DNA of 64,000 nucleotides from Promicromonospora panici. GTDB taxonomy: Bacteria > Actinomycetota > Actinomycetes > Actinomycetales > Cellulomonadaceae. The position numbers and the translations under genes were made by a program. The stretch is from positions 167,430 through 231,429 of the forward strand of contig NZ_UWYY01000012.1 in the NCBI RefSeq assembly GCF_900608595.1, written 5' to 3'. The notes beneath the pieces were generated by a model that saw nothing but the letters and a program-made list of their open reading frames with translations, searched no databases and was not told where the DNA came from. Of this stretch, positions 52,541-61,515 are shown piece by piece (within the stretch, counting starts at the first letter, position 1; the number at the start of each line of letters is the position of its first letter).

Positions 52541-53730
52541 ACCCCGACCTCGGCTGTCGCCCGGACGAACGGGAGCGCGATCTCGGCGCGTAGTCCGCCC
52601 TGCGGCCGGGCGGTCAGCGTGAGGCGCCCGCCGTGGGCCGCCGCGATCGACGCCACGATGGACAGCCCGAGGCCGGTGCCGGCGTCGGAACCGGTACGGT
52701 CGCCGCCGAGCCGGCGGAACGGCAGCGCCAGCTCGTCCACGTCCCGCTGGTCGAGCACCGGTCCCCCGGTCTCCACGACGAGCCGAACCTCGTCGCCGTC
52801 ACCATTGCCGTCGACGTCGCCCTCGCCCTCGGCATCGGCAGTAGTCACGACGCGGATCCAGCCGCCCGCGTCGTTGTGGACCACCGCGTTGTCGAGGAGG
52901 TTGTCGACCATCCGCGCCAGCAGCGCGACGTCGCCGCGGACGCCGGTGCCACGGGACAGCTCCCGGGTGGCGCTCAGCTCCTTCGCCGCGATCGCCGCCG
53001 CGCGGTCGGTCACGGCCTGGTCGGCGAGGACGGCCAGGTCGACCGGCTCGACGTCGTCGAGCGCGCCGTGCTGTGCGCGGGCCAGCACCAGCAGGCCGTC
53101 GAGCAGCCGGTCCACGTCGTCGAGCCGGGGTCGCAGCCGGTCGGCCAGCGCGACGGTCGGCGACGGCGCATCGGGTTTGGCGGCGGCGACGTCGACCAGG
53201 GCCCGCATGGTCGTCAGCGGCGTCCGCAGCTCGTGCGAGGCGTTGGCGACGAAGCGGCGCTGGGCGTCGAAGGACGCCTCCAGCCGCCCGAGCAGCCCGT
53301 CGATCGTGTCGGCGAGGTCCTTGACCTCGTCGTCCGGGCCGGTGACGGCGAGCCGTCGGTCGAGGTCGTCGGCCGAGATCTCGCGGGTCGTGGAGGTGAT
53401 GGTGCGCAGCGGGCGCAGCACCCGCCGGGCCATCGCGCGCCCGATCAGCAGCGAGACGGCGGCCATGACCGCGAGCGCCAGCAGCGAGCCGAGCAGCAGC
53501 TGCCGGGCGTAGTCGGCCTTCAGGTCGGTGATCTGGGCTTCGAGCGCGTGGATGCGCTGCTCGGCCGGGTCACCGGTCGGCACCTGACCGGGTGCCGGCG
53601 CGACGCTGGAGAACTCGACGCCCGAGAACGCGCCCGCGAGGGCCAGCAGCCCGGCCCCGCAGGCAAGGAATGCGGCAGCGTAGAGGAGGGTGAACCGCAG
53701 CCCCACCGTGCCGTCGCGCAGCTTGAACAT
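52537..53730 (-). CDS. Two-component sensor histidine kinase
   Basis: A 397-residue membrane kinase. Two membrane segments (about 15-38 and 79-98) bracket a short external domain. A HAMP domain and the dimerisation helix with His166 (ANASHELRTPL) follow, then the ATPase with VDNLLDNAVVHN and GTGLGLSIV. An acidic, Gly-rich insert (AEGEGDVDGNGDGDE) sits between N and G boxes. Small-domain sensors of this size next to ABC permeases often sense cell-wall-active compounds, by analogy only. Confidence 0.93.
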   Translation of the reverse strand: MFKLRDGTVGLRFTLLYAAAFLACGAGLLALAGAFSGVEFSSVAPAPGQVPTGDPAEQRIHALEAQITDLKADYARQLLLGSLLALAVMAAVSLLIGRAMARRVLRPLRTITSTTREISADDLDRRLAVTGPDDEVKDLADTIDGLLGRLEASFDAQRRFVANASHELRTPLTTMRALVDVAAAKPDAPSPTVALADRLRPRLDDVDRLLDGLLVLARAQHGALDDVEPVDLAVLADQAVTDRAAAIAAKELSATRELSRGTGVRGDVALLARMVDNLLDNAVVHNDAGGWIRVVTTADAEGEGDVDGNGDGDEVRLVVETGGPVLDQRDVDELALPFRRLGGDRTGSDAGTGLGLSIVASIAAAHGGRLTLTARPQGGLRAEIALPFVRATAEVGV

Positions 53731-53816
53731 GCCCACAGCATGCCTGGTGGGACCCAACAGCGAGATAACGGCCGCCGTTCGGGCCGGGTCACCCGTCCCC
53801 GCGTAGAACCGACGGC

Positions 53817-55298
53817 ATGTTCAGCAGACAACTTCTGCACCGGGAATGGCGGGCGCTCCGGCGCCCGGGCCGCCTGGTCGCATTCGCGCTCGCCGCCGTG
53901 GCCGTGATCGGCCTCGGCTTCCTGCCCGCGTTCGGCGTCCGCTCCTCGTGCCCCGGGCCGTGCCCGGTCGCGCCGACCGCCGCGGACGGTTCGACGGTCG
54001 CCGACAGGTTCTGGTTCGTGCACCGAGACCTCGGCCCGGAGGGGAGCATCACGGTGCGGCTGACCGACATGACCGGCACGATCACCTATCCCCCGCCGGA
54101 CCACGACGAGATCGTCTCGGGCCTGGTGCCCTGGGCAAAGACCGGGATCATCGTCAAGGACGGCACCGAGCAGGGCTCGGCGTACGCGGCGGTCATGATG
54201 ACCGGCGAGCACGGGGTACGCATGCAGCACGACTACACGCACGACGTCGCCGGCGGCCCGGGTCAGGCCACGCCCGAGTCGCCGCGATGGCTGCGCCTCA
54301 CGCGCGACGGCGACGACATCACCGGCTACGAGTCGGCCGACGGCGAGCAGTGGGACGAGATCGGGACCGCGACCCTGGACGGCCTTCCGGACACGGCGCA
54401 GGTCGGCCTGTTCGCGACCTCGCCCGGCGACCTCACCCTGGATCCGGTCGGCGTGGGTGGCTCGGTCGAGACCGTGCGGTTCACGCAGGCCAGCGGCGTC
54501 TTCGACCATGTCTCGCTGGAGGGTGCGGCCGACGGCGCATGGCGCAGCGAGTCGGTCGGCGCGATGAACCAGACCGACTGGGAGAAGGACCACCAGCGGT
54601 CCGGCTCGTCGGAGACGGCCGGCGAGATCACCGTGAGCGGCACGGGCGACATCGGACCGCTCAGCGACGAGGGCTTCAATCTGCTGCGGCTGCTGCTCCT
54701 CGGGCTGCCGATCGGCCTGATCCCGCTCGTCGTGGTGGCTGCCCGGTGGGGGGCCCGCACCACGGCCACCGAGTCGCGCCGGACGTTCGTGGCCCGGGCC
54801 ACGGTGCTGGCCGCCGCGAGCTTCTCGACCGTGCTCGTAGCGGTCGGCGCGGCGGTCCTCGGGGGTCAGGCGATCCTCCGCTCGCACGAGGTCCCGGTAC
54901 CGCACCTGACGCTCCTGACCGGCACCCGGGTGATCGTCGGCCTGGCTGTGGTCACCGCGCTCTGCACGGTCCTCACCTACTGCCTCGGCGCGCTGCTCCG
55001 CCGCGGCTGGGCGGCTGTTCTCGGCGGGCTCCTGCTGACCGTGATCCCCTACGTCGTCGCGACGAACCCGTTCCTGCCGGACGAGGTGGACCGGTGGATC
55101 CTCCGCGTGACCCCGGCGGCGGCCTTCGCGGTCCAGCAGACCGGCGTCGAATACCCGCAGGTGGTGGCCCACTTCGCGCCGTCGAACGGCTACTTCCCAC
55201 TGCCCGCGTGGGTCGGCCTTGCGGTCCTCTGCGTGTACCTCGTGGCGGTCTGGTGGGCGGCGATCCGCCGGGTGGAGGCCCGCCTCGATCAGAGTTGA
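53817..55298 (+). CDS. ABC-2-like permease with large external domain, no ATPase partner
   Basis: A 493-residue membrane protein. One membrane segment near residues 20-38 is followed by a long extracytoplasmic region (about 40-285) with an embedded beta-sandwich that includes GITAL-free segments such as WLRLTRDGDDITGYESADG, a DUF1349/concanavalin-like pattern. Five membrane segments fill residues 290-485. This layout is known from actinobacterial ABC permeases that normally pair with an ATPase gene. None is present here. It is divergent from the two-component genes and its 3' end overlaps the hydrolase gene by 10 bases. Confidence 0.7.
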   Translation: MFSRQLLHREWRALRRPGRLVAFALAAVAVIGLGFLPAFGVRSSCPGPCPVAPTAADGSTVADRFWFVHRDLGPEGSITVRLTDMTGTITYPPPDHDEIVSGLVPWAKTGIIVKDGTEQGSAYAAVMMTGEHGVRMQHDYTHDVAGGPGQATPESPRWLRLTRDGDDITGYESADGEQWDEIGTATLDGLPDTAQVGLFATSPGDLTLDPVGVGGSVETVRFTQASGVFDHVSLEGAADGAWRSESVGAMNQTDWEKDHQRSGSSETAGEITVSGTGDIGPLSDEGFNLLRLLLLGLPIGLIPLVVVAARWGARTTATESRRTFVARATVLAAASFSTVLVAVGAAVLGGQAILRSHEVPVPHLTLLTGTRVIVGLAVVTALCTVLTYCLGALLRRGWAAVLGGLLLTVIPYVVATNPFLPDEVDRWILRVTPAAAFAVQQTGVEYPQVVAHFAPSNGYFPLPAWVGLAVLCVYLVAVWWAAIRRVEARLDQS

Positions 55299-56182
55299 CG
55301 GCCGGTGGCGGCGACGTCCCCGACGAACGCCCCCATCACCGTCGCGCACTCCGGCGAATGGGTCTCCAGCAGCATGTGGCCGGCGTCGTACACGTGCATC
55401 TCCAGCCGGTCGAGCACCCTCGCGTAACCCATGATCTCGGCCAGGTCGAAGTACGTGTCATGACGGCCCCACAGCACCAGGCACGGCGGCTGGTGGATCC
55501 GGTGGTACTCGGCCAGCTCGCCGAATCGGGCGACGTGGCTCGCGTAGTCGCGGAACAGCCGGAACTGGGCGTCCAGGTTGCCCGGCCGCGTCATCCGCTC
55601 CCAGTCCAGGTGCCACGACTCGGGCGGCTGGAGCACCCGGACCCGCTCGGGCAGACCGCTCACGTACTCGTCGCGCACGCCCTCGAAGTTGAGCCACTCG
55701 GGCAGACGGGCGCGGTTGGCCTCCGACGGGTCCGCCCAGTACGCCCGGGCGCTGTCCCACTGGCTGCCGAGGCCGTCCTCGTGGGCGTTGCCGTTCTGCA
55801 CGATGAGCCCGAGGACGCGCTCGGGATACCGCGTGGCGAGGTAGTACCCGACCGGGGCTCCGAAATCGTGCAGGTAGACGAAGAACTGGTCGACGCCGAC
55901 CTGCGCGAGGAACGCCTCGACGGTGTCGGCCAGGTTCGCGAACGTGTACTCGTACTCGTCGACGCCGGGGGAGTCGGAGAACCCGAAGCCGGGCAGGTCC
56001 GGCGCGATGACCCGGCTCACCTCGGCCAGCGGCGACATCACGTGCCGGAAGAGGTGCGACGAGCTCGGGAAGCCGTGCAGGAGCAGCACGCACGGCCTGT
56101 CCACGGCGCCGGCCTCCCGGTAGAAGATCTCGAGGCCGTTCACGTAGATGCTGCGGTGGCGCGGCTTGTAGATCGCCGCCAT
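55289..56182 (-). CDS. Alpha/beta hydrolase, haloalkane dehalogenase/epoxide hydrolase type
   Basis: A 297-residue cytoplasmic hydrolase. The nucleophile is an Asp (Asp106 in YLHDFGAPVGYY) rather than Ser, and the oxyanion motif is HGFPSSSH (36-43). The catalytic His lies in DAGHMLLETH near 270. This fits the epoxide hydrolase or dehalogenase branch; the substrate is unknown. Its end overlaps the convergent permease gene by 10 bases. Confidence 0.87.
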   Translation of the reverse strand: MAAIYKPRHRSIYVNGLEIFYREAGAVDRPCVLLLHGFPSSSHLFRHVMSPLAEVSRVIAPDLPGFGFSDSPGVDEYEYTFANLADTVEAFLAQVGVDQFFVYLHDFGAPVGYYLATRYPERVLGLIVQNGNAHEDGLGSQWDSARAYWADPSEANRARLPEWLNFEGVRDEYVSGLPERVRVLQPPESWHLDWERMTRPGNLDAQFRLFRDYASHVARFGELAEYHRIHQPPCLVLWGRHDTYFDLAEIMGYARVLDRLEMHVYDAGHMLLETHSPECATVMGAFVGDVAATGRQL

Positions 56183-56346
56183 CTGACCCTCCTCGGCACT
56201 TCCCCACCGACGCTAGCCGGATTGCCGTCCACTCACAGTTCGCGCCAGGCCAGTGACATAGTCAGGTTTCCTCACTAATATCCGTCTCGCACTGACAGTC
56301 CAGTAAGTACAGCGACGTACTCCACGGAACACGAGGAGATCTCCCC

Positions 56347-58014
56347 ATGTCACCTGCACGGTCACGTACGCGAAGGCTCAGGCCCCGCAGACTGCTGAAC
56401 ACCATCGCCGCTCTCGGCGTGCTCGCGATCACCGCTACCGCGCTCGTCGTCGCCCAGCCCTCCCCCGCGACGGCGGTCCCCGCCACGATCCCCCTGACCA
56501 TCACCAACGACTCCGACCGCGGCGACCAGGTCTTCGTCTACGTCCTCGGCGACCCGGGCACCGGCCGGCTCGGCTGGTCCGACGCCGCAGGCACGTTCCA
56601 CCCGTGGCCGACGGTGGGCGGCACCCCGGTGGACGCCCCCGACGCCTCGATCGCGGGCCCGGCGAACGGGCAGTCGAAAACCATCCAGCTGCCCAAGATG
56701 TCCGGCCGGGTGTACTTCTCCTACGGCAGCAAGCTCTCGTTCAAGATCGTCAACGACGGGCGGCTGGTCCAGCCCGCGGTGCAGGACCCGAGCGACCCGA
56801 ACCGCAACAAGCTGTTCAGCTGGACCGAGTTCACGCTCAACGACGACGGCCTGTGGATCAACAGCACCCAGGTCGACTTTCTCTCCGCCCCGTACCAGAC
56901 GGGCCTGCGGAAGGCGGACGGCACGGTGATCAGCACCGGGATGCTCAAGCCGGACGGCTATCAGAACGTCGTCAACGCCCTGGCCGGCACCCCGGGGTGG
57001 GGAAACCTGGCGCAGCGCGCGCCCGACGGTTCGCTGCTGCGCGTGCTGGCTCCGAGCCACGCCATCGGGACCGGGCAGCTGGACGCGAACATCCTGGCCG
57101 GCTACGTCGACCGGGTATGGGCCAAGTACGCGAACGAGCCGCTGACCGTCGCGCCCTACTCCTACGACCCGGCCGCGCGGTTCACGGGCCGCGTGGTCAA
57201 CGGCGTCATGCGGTTCACCAATTCCTCCGGCGCGTTCGTCACGGAGTTCCGCAAGCCGTCGAGCGACTCGATCTTCGGCTGCTACAACGACCTGGCCGCG
57301 CCGAACAACGACATCGGGGCCATCGCCCGCACGCTCTGCGCGGGCTTCCACCGCTCGACGCTGCTGACCACCACCACGCAGCCCGGCACCAGCACGTCCG
57401 GCTTCTACCAGGAGTCCGTCACCGACTACTACTCCAAGTACATCCACCAGCAGATGGCGAACGGCAAGGCCTACGGCTTCGCGTTCGACGACGTCCTGGC
57501 GCAGGAGTCGCTCGTGCATGACGGCAACCCGTCCGCCGCCTACATCCAGCTCGACCCGTTCCAGGGCGCGGCAACACCGATCGCGGGGTCCGACGGCGGA
57601 GGCGGCGACGGCGGCACGTCCCCGCTCCCGCAGGGCACGGGCGCGGTGCGCGCGGCCAACGGCATGTGCGTGGACGTCCCGTGGGCCGACTCGTTCGACG
57701 GCAACCCGCTGCAGATCGTGAACTGCAGCGGCAACGCCGCCCAGACCTGGACCCGGTCGGGCTCCACGATCGGCGCGCTGGGCCGGTGCATGGACGTGTC
57801 GGGCGGCAGCACGGCAGACGGCGCCGTCGTGCAGCTGTGGACGTGCAACGGGACCGCGGCGCAGAACTGGACGTACCAGTCCGCGAACCGCACCCTCGTG
57901 AACCCGCAGTCGGGCAAGTGCCTGACGGCGGTCGGGGGCACGCCCCTGCACGACGGCCAGCGGCTGGAGATCCGTTCCTGCTCCGGCGGTGAGGCGCAGC
58001 GCTGGACCTTCTAG
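56347..58014 (+). CDS. Secreted endo-beta-1,3-glucanase, GH64, with ricin-type CBM13
   Basis: Degrades fungal or storage beta-1,3-glucan outside the cell. The 555-residue protein has a signal peptide (about 1-43, ending ATA), a GH64 catalytic domain (about 46-410, IPLTITNDSDRGDQVFVYVLG given as IPLTITNDS and QVFVYVLG; later YGFAFDDVLAQES), a Gly/Ser linker, and a ricin B-type lectin domain (about 430-555) with repeated CMDV and QxW units. GAGGAG lies 8 bases before the ATG. It resembles the lytic glucanases of Cellulosimicrobium and Oerskovia. It is monocistronic. Confidence 0.95.
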   Translation: MSPARSRTRRLRPRRLLNTIAALGVLAITATALVVAQPSPATAVPATIPLTITNDSDRGDQVFVYVLGDPGTGRLGWSDAAGTFHPWPTVGGTPVDAPDASIAGPANGQSKTIQLPKMSGRVYFSYGSKLSFKIVNDGRLVQPAVQDPSDPNRNKLFSWTEFTLNDDGLWINSTQVDFLSAPYQTGLRKADGTVISTGMLKPDGYQNVVNALAGTPGWGNLAQRAPDGSLLRVLAPSHAIGTGQLDANILAGYVDRVWAKYANEPLTVAPYSYDPAARFTGRVVNGVMRFTNSSGAFVTEFRKPSSDSIFGCYNDLAAPNNDIGAIARTLCAGFHRSTLLTTTTQPGTSTSGFYQESVTDYYSKYIHQQMANGKAYGFAFDDVLAQESLVHDGNPSAAYIQLDPFQGAATPIAGSDGGGGDGGTSPLPQGTGAVRAANGMCVDVPWADSFDGNPLQIVNCSGNAAQTWTRSGSTIGALGRCMDVSGGSTADGAVVQLWTCNGTAAQNWTYQSANRTLVNPQSGKCLTAVGGTPLHDGQRLEIRSCSGGEAQRWTF

Positions 58015-58027
58015 GTCCGCCGTCGCC

Positions 58028-58067
58028 GGTCGAGCTTGTCGAGACCCGGGGTCTCGACAAGCTCGAC
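58028..58067. repeat. 40-bp perfect palindrome, REP-like, possible terminator
   Basis: Two 20-base arms meet with no spacer around CCCGGG; the left arm is GGTCGAGCTTGTCGAGACCC. It lies 13 bases after the glucanase stop and before a convergent gene, so it can act as a terminator. Palindromes of this sequence type are dispersed in related genomes, to my knowledge. Two direct GCTCGACCAGCG copies follow at 58061 and 58081. Confidence 0.7.
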
Positions 58068-58097
58068 CAGCGGAGGGCGTGCTCGACCAGCGAACGG

Positions 58098-58652
58098 CTA
58101 GAGACCGGCCACGAACCGGCCGACGATCTCCCGCCACGTCGCCTTGACCTCGTCGTTGCGCTCAGGCGTCGGGGACCCGATGTGCTGCACGACCAGCGAG
58201 GCGGTCCCGCCCTTCTTGGGCTCGCTGATGACGATGACGGACTCGCCCTCGCGGGCCTTGGCACGCCAGGTGATGCGGTTCTCCGTGCCGCTGACCCGGA
58301 CCTCACCCTCGACGAGCGCTTCCACGTCCGCATTGCCGGCGGCGAAGTCGGTCCAGGCCTTCATGAGGGCCTCCATGCCGAGCGTCGTCGACTTGCTGAC
58401 GCTCGTCTGAAACGTGCCGTCGGGTCGCTGGCCGGGTATGCGACGTCCGATGTACTGCTCGTACGCGACCGCGGTCGACTGCGCCCACCACCCGAGGTTG
58501 TCGACCTTGCCGTCCAGCTCACCGAGGACGGCGGACGCGATCTCGTGGTGCGTCATCTCGGGCGCGCCGATGCGGCTCAAGTACTCGAGCCACTCGTCCC
58601 AGCTTCTGCCGGTCGCGCGCTCGACGGCCCGGATGCGAGAGTTCGTCGCCAT
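58098..58652 (-). CDS. DUF4287-domain protein with C-terminal SRPBCC-like region
   Basis: A 184-residue soluble protein. Residues 1-75 carry a DUF4287-type helical domain (ATGRSWDEWLEYLSRIGA, then TAVAYEQYIGRRIPGQRPDG). The C-terminal part (about 80-184) reads like an activator-of-Hsp90 or SRPBCC-like beta domain (ENRITWRAKAREGESVIVI). Starts at 58661 or 58673 are also possible. The function is unknown. Confidence 0.75.
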   Translation of the reverse strand: MATNSRIRAVERATGRSWDEWLEYLSRIGAPEMTHHEIASAVLGELDGKVDNLGWWAQSTAVAYEQYIGRRIPGQRPDGTFQTSVSKSTTLGMEALMKAWTDFAAGNADVEALVEGEVRVSGTENRITWRAKAREGESVIVISEPKKGGTASLVVQHIGSPTPERNDEVKATWREIVGRFVAGL

Positions 58653-58685
58653 GTCGCCCATCCTGGCACGCACGGGCCCGGCTCG

Positions 58686-59267
58686 TCAGCGTCGCACCGG
58701 GTACCTGAGGTGCACGGCGCGGCGCCCCTGGACGACCACCGGGTCCTCCAGGAGCTGGTGGCCGCCCTGGTTCGCGAAGTAGGGAATCCGCTCGCCGAAC
58801 AGCACCGGCACGAGGCTTACGCACACCTCATCGACCAGGCCGAGCGTGAGCGCTTGCTGGGCCACGTTCGCGCTCGCGATGACGACGTCCTTGTCATCTG
58901 CGATTTCTCCGGCCCGGGCGATCGCCGTGCCGACATCGCCGGCGAACGTTGTCCTCGGCCACCTGTCCGCGTTCTCGGGCGTGCGATGGGTGACCACGAC
59001 GACCGGGGCGCCCACTGGGTGGTTGTCGCCCCACCCGTCCGCGATGTCGAACAGGCGCCGGCCCGAGACCAGTGCCCCGGTGTTCGTGAGGATGTCGCGC
59101 AGTACGTCTGCGCTGCCCTCGTCGACCTTGAAGGTGACGCTCTCGTTCGGGTTCGGCACGGTCACGTCCCCGGACTCGTACCACTCGAAGAGTTCTCCGA
59201 TCTGGCCATCCGGTTCCGCGATGAACCCGTCCAGCGACATCGTCATGTGTGTGAAGACCTTGCTCAT
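58686..59267 (-). CDS. Dihydrofolate-reductase-like (RibD C-terminal fold) protein
   Basis: A 193-residue protein with MTMSLDGFIAEPDG at the start and GALVSGRRLFDIADGWG and LTLGLVDEVCVSLVPVLFG later, which mark the DHFR/RibD-C family. It probably uses NADPH. It is a distant paralogue of the protein at 48908-49498. The substrate is unknown. Confidence 0.88.
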   Translation of the reverse strand: MSKVFTHMTMSLDGFIAEPDGQIGELFEWYESGDVTVPNPNESVTFKVDEGSADVLRDILTNTGALVSGRRLFDIADGWGDNHPVGAPVVVVTHRTPENADRWPRTTFAGDVGTAIARAGEIADDKDVVIASANVAQQALTLGLVDEVCVSLVPVLFGERIPYFANQGGHQLLEDPVVVQGRRAVHLRYPVRR

Positions 59268-59349
59268 TGCCGGCTCCTTCCGGTTCCGATGCCTGTCCGA
59301 CCGCAGCGGGCTCGCGGACTCATCGGTCGCGGCTCACTACGCTGGGGCG

Positions 59350-59826
59350 ATGAGCCAGTGGGACATGGCCGACGGCGTTGTTGAGCTCCCCGACGGCCGG
59401 CGCGTCCGCGGCACGGGACTGCGCCGTTCGCGCCGGGACTCCCCCGCCCCGGCCTTCGCCGTCTACCTGCTCGGCCGCGACCCGCAGGGGCCCGAATGGG
59501 AGTACCGGTGGGTCCGCTGGCGCGACTTCCGCCTGCCCGACTCGACGGAGCAGGCAGTGACCGCCCTGCGGGAGGCCCACACACGCGCGGAGTCCGAGCG
59601 GGTCGAGATCGCGTGCGGCGGTGGGGTCGGCAGGACCGGTACGGCGATGGCGATCCTCGCGATCATGAGCGGGGTTGCGCCGGACGACGCGGTCGCGTGG
59701 GTCCGCGAACACTACCGGCCTCGCGCGGTGGAGACCCGGCGCCAGCGACGGTGGGTCTCCACCGCCGAGGTGTGCTCAGCCGCTACGCAGGTGGACGTAG
59801 GTGAGGCTACGTCCGGGGACGGATGA
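59350..59826 (+). CDS. Protein-tyrosine-phosphatase-like protein
   Basis: A 158-residue protein with a CX5R(T) P-loop, CGGGVGRTG, with Cys89 and Arg95, of the small actinobacterial PTP-like group. The rest is short, so the general acid is not clear. It lies upstream of the transporter-sigma fusion locus on the same strand, 55 bases before the mini-ORF. A link to that locus is possible but not shown. Confidence 0.75.
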   Translation: MSQWDMADGVVELPDGRRVRGTGLRRSRRDSPAPAFAVYLLGRDPQGPEWEYRWVRWRDFRLPDSTEQAVTALREAHTRAESERVEIACGGGVGRTGTAMAILAIMSGVAPDDAVAWVREHYRPRAVETRRQRRWVSTAEVCSAATQVDVGEATSGDG

Positions 59827-59881
59827 CGGGCAGCTGATCCCGGCCGACGATTGGCACGATCGTCGTTCGAGGAGGCGCAGC

Positions 59882-59956
59882 GTGAAGACTCACCGCCGCG
59901 TGATGCCTGTGCTCCTCGCAGCATCGGCCCGCCTGTGCGGCGGTCGGCCGGGATGA
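59882..59956 (+). CDS. Small upstream ORF (24 residues) coupled to the transporter-sigma fusion gene
   Basis: MKTHRRVMPVLLAASARLCG, then GRPG and a stop. The GTG start has a strong GGAGG 6 bases upstream, and its TGA overlaps the ATG at 59953 (ATGA). The downstream gene has no good ribosome site of its own, so the mini-ORF likely loads ribosomes for it. It could be a leader peptide or the remnant of a lost N-terminus. Confidence 0.5.
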   Translation: MKTHRRVMPVLLAASARLCGGRPG

Positions 59957-61515
59957 GACGGGCCGTGGCCGTTCCCGGCCTGGTGGTGGCTTCTCCGTGG
60001 CGCCGACTGGCCCCGGTGTACGCGGCAGCGTTTCTCTACAACGTCGCCTTGTGGGTCCCGATCGAGAAGCTGTTCATGACGAGTATCGGGTTCGATGCCG
60101 CCGAGATCGGGGTCATGGCGGCGGTCTACGCCGCGGTAGTGCCTCTGCTCGAGACGCCGTCGGGGATTCTCGCCGATCGGTGGAGCCGCCGCGGGGTGAG
60201 CATGGTGGCCCTGGCCGCGCTCGTGGTCAGCGTGACCCTCGGCGGGCTGAGCCAGAACGTCGTGACCTACCTGGTGGCGGCACTATTTCTCGGGGTGTTC
60301 CTCGCGATGCAGTCGGGCACGTTCGACTCCATCGTCTACGACACGGTCCTGGAGGAGACCGGTGACAGCGCTACGTTCGAGCGGTCGATCGGCCGGTTGC
60401 GGCTGGTGGAGAGCGTCGGACTGGTAGCCAGCGCCTTGGCGGGCGGCGCGATCGCCGCGGTGCTACCGCTGCGCGCGACCTACTTCCTCACGATCCCGTT
60501 CATCGTCGCTGCCGGCGTCGCGGTGGCGCTGCTGCGGGAACCGCGCCTGCAACGCTCGGACGAGCCGGTGCCGCTGCGCCGGCAGATCGTGACGACCTAC
60601 CGGACGATCCTGAATCGAGGCCGGTTGCGCCCGGTCGTCGCGCTGATCGTGCTCACGTCGCTGCTCGCACAGGTCATGATCGAGTTCGGTCCGCTGTGGA
60701 TGGTCGCGCTCGCCGCGCCGGCGGTCCTGTACGGGCCGCACTGGGCCGGGCTGACCGCCGGGCTCGGGCTCGGCGGGGTGCTCGGATCGCGTCCTGAGTT
60801 CAGGTCACGGTGGGTGATCGTGCTGGTGGGCATCGTGATGGTTGCGTGCACCGCGGCTCTGGCCTCGACCCGTGCGGCCGTCGTCGTGATCATCGCGCAG
60901 CTCGTGCTGACCTTGCTCGTCGTCGCGCTGAGCATCCCGCTGCTACGACGGCTGCACGACGCGATCCCGTCGACCATCCGCGCCGGCGTCGCGTCCGGGG
61001 TCAGCACCCTCACCTGGCTGACGTTCATCCCTTTCGCGCTCGTCATCGGATTCATCACCGACGCGGCCGGGGTACACACCGCGGGCTGGCTGCTGGTGGT
61101 GGTCGCCGCCGTCGGCGCGGTCCTCGCCGTGATCGTGCTGCCCGGCGAACCCGCCAGGCCGGTCGCTGCCGAAGCGGCGCCGGTCCCAGCGCCCAAACCC
61201 ATCGTCGACCCGTCCTTCGCCGCCGACCGGTTCCGGCTCCCCGACGATCCGGACTGGCCCGGCCACTGGGCCGACCCGCCGGTCGAATGGGCGAGCCTGG
61301 GCGATGACGCGCTCGCCCAGATCCGCGTCGCAGTTCTCGAGCTCCCGCTGCCACAACGGCGAGTGGTCATCATGCGCGACGTCGAGAAGCGCTCTCAGGC
61401 CGACGTGTGCTCCTCCTTCGGGCTGAGCCCGACGGAGGAGCAAGCCCTGCTCGGTCAGGCCCGGGGCACGATTCGGGCCCGCATGGAGCACCATCTCGAA
61501 GGGAGGCAGGCGTGA
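59953..61515 (+). CDS. MFS transporter fused to a sigma-factor linker and region 4
   Basis: A 520-residue protein with two unlike parts. Residues about 10-410 form a 12-helix MFS permease (SGILADRWSRRGVSMVAL is the loop 2-3 motif). Residues about 426-520 read like the C-terminus of an ECF-type sigma factor: a DDPDWPGHWADPPVEW linker, then region 4 with LPLPQRRVVIMRDVEKRSQ and VCSSFGLSPTEEQALLGQAR, a helix-turn-helix for the -35 element. Sigma region 2 is missing. With 12 helices the tail should face the cytoplasm. The stop overlaps the anti-sigma gene start (GTGA). The ATG at 59953 is favoured by coupling to the mini-ORF; a TTG at 59851 is possible. Confidence 0.85.
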   Translation: MRRAVAVPGLVVASPWRRLAPVYAAAFLYNVALWVPIEKLFMTSIGFDAAEIGVMAAVYAAVVPLLETPSGILADRWSRRGVSMVALAALVVSVTLGGLSQNVVTYLVAALFLGVFLAMQSGTFDSIVYDTVLEETGDSATFERSIGRLRLVESVGLVASALAGGAIAAVLPLRATYFLTIPFIVAAGVAVALLREPRLQRSDEPVPLRRQIVTTYRTILNRGRLRPVVALIVLTSLLAQVMIEFGPLWMVALAAPAVLYGPHWAGLTAGLGLGGVLGSRPEFRSRWVIVLVGIVMVACTAALASTRAAVVVIIAQLVLTLLVVALSIPLLRRLHDAIPSTIRAGVASGVSTLTWLTFIPFALVIGFITDAAGVHTAGWLLVVVAAVGAVLAVIVLPGEPARPVAAEAAPVPAPKPIVDPSFAADRFRLPDDPDWPGHWADPPVEWASLGDDALAQIRVAVLELPLPQRRVVIMRDVEKRSQADVCSSFGLSPTEEQALLGQARGTIRARMEHHLEGRQA

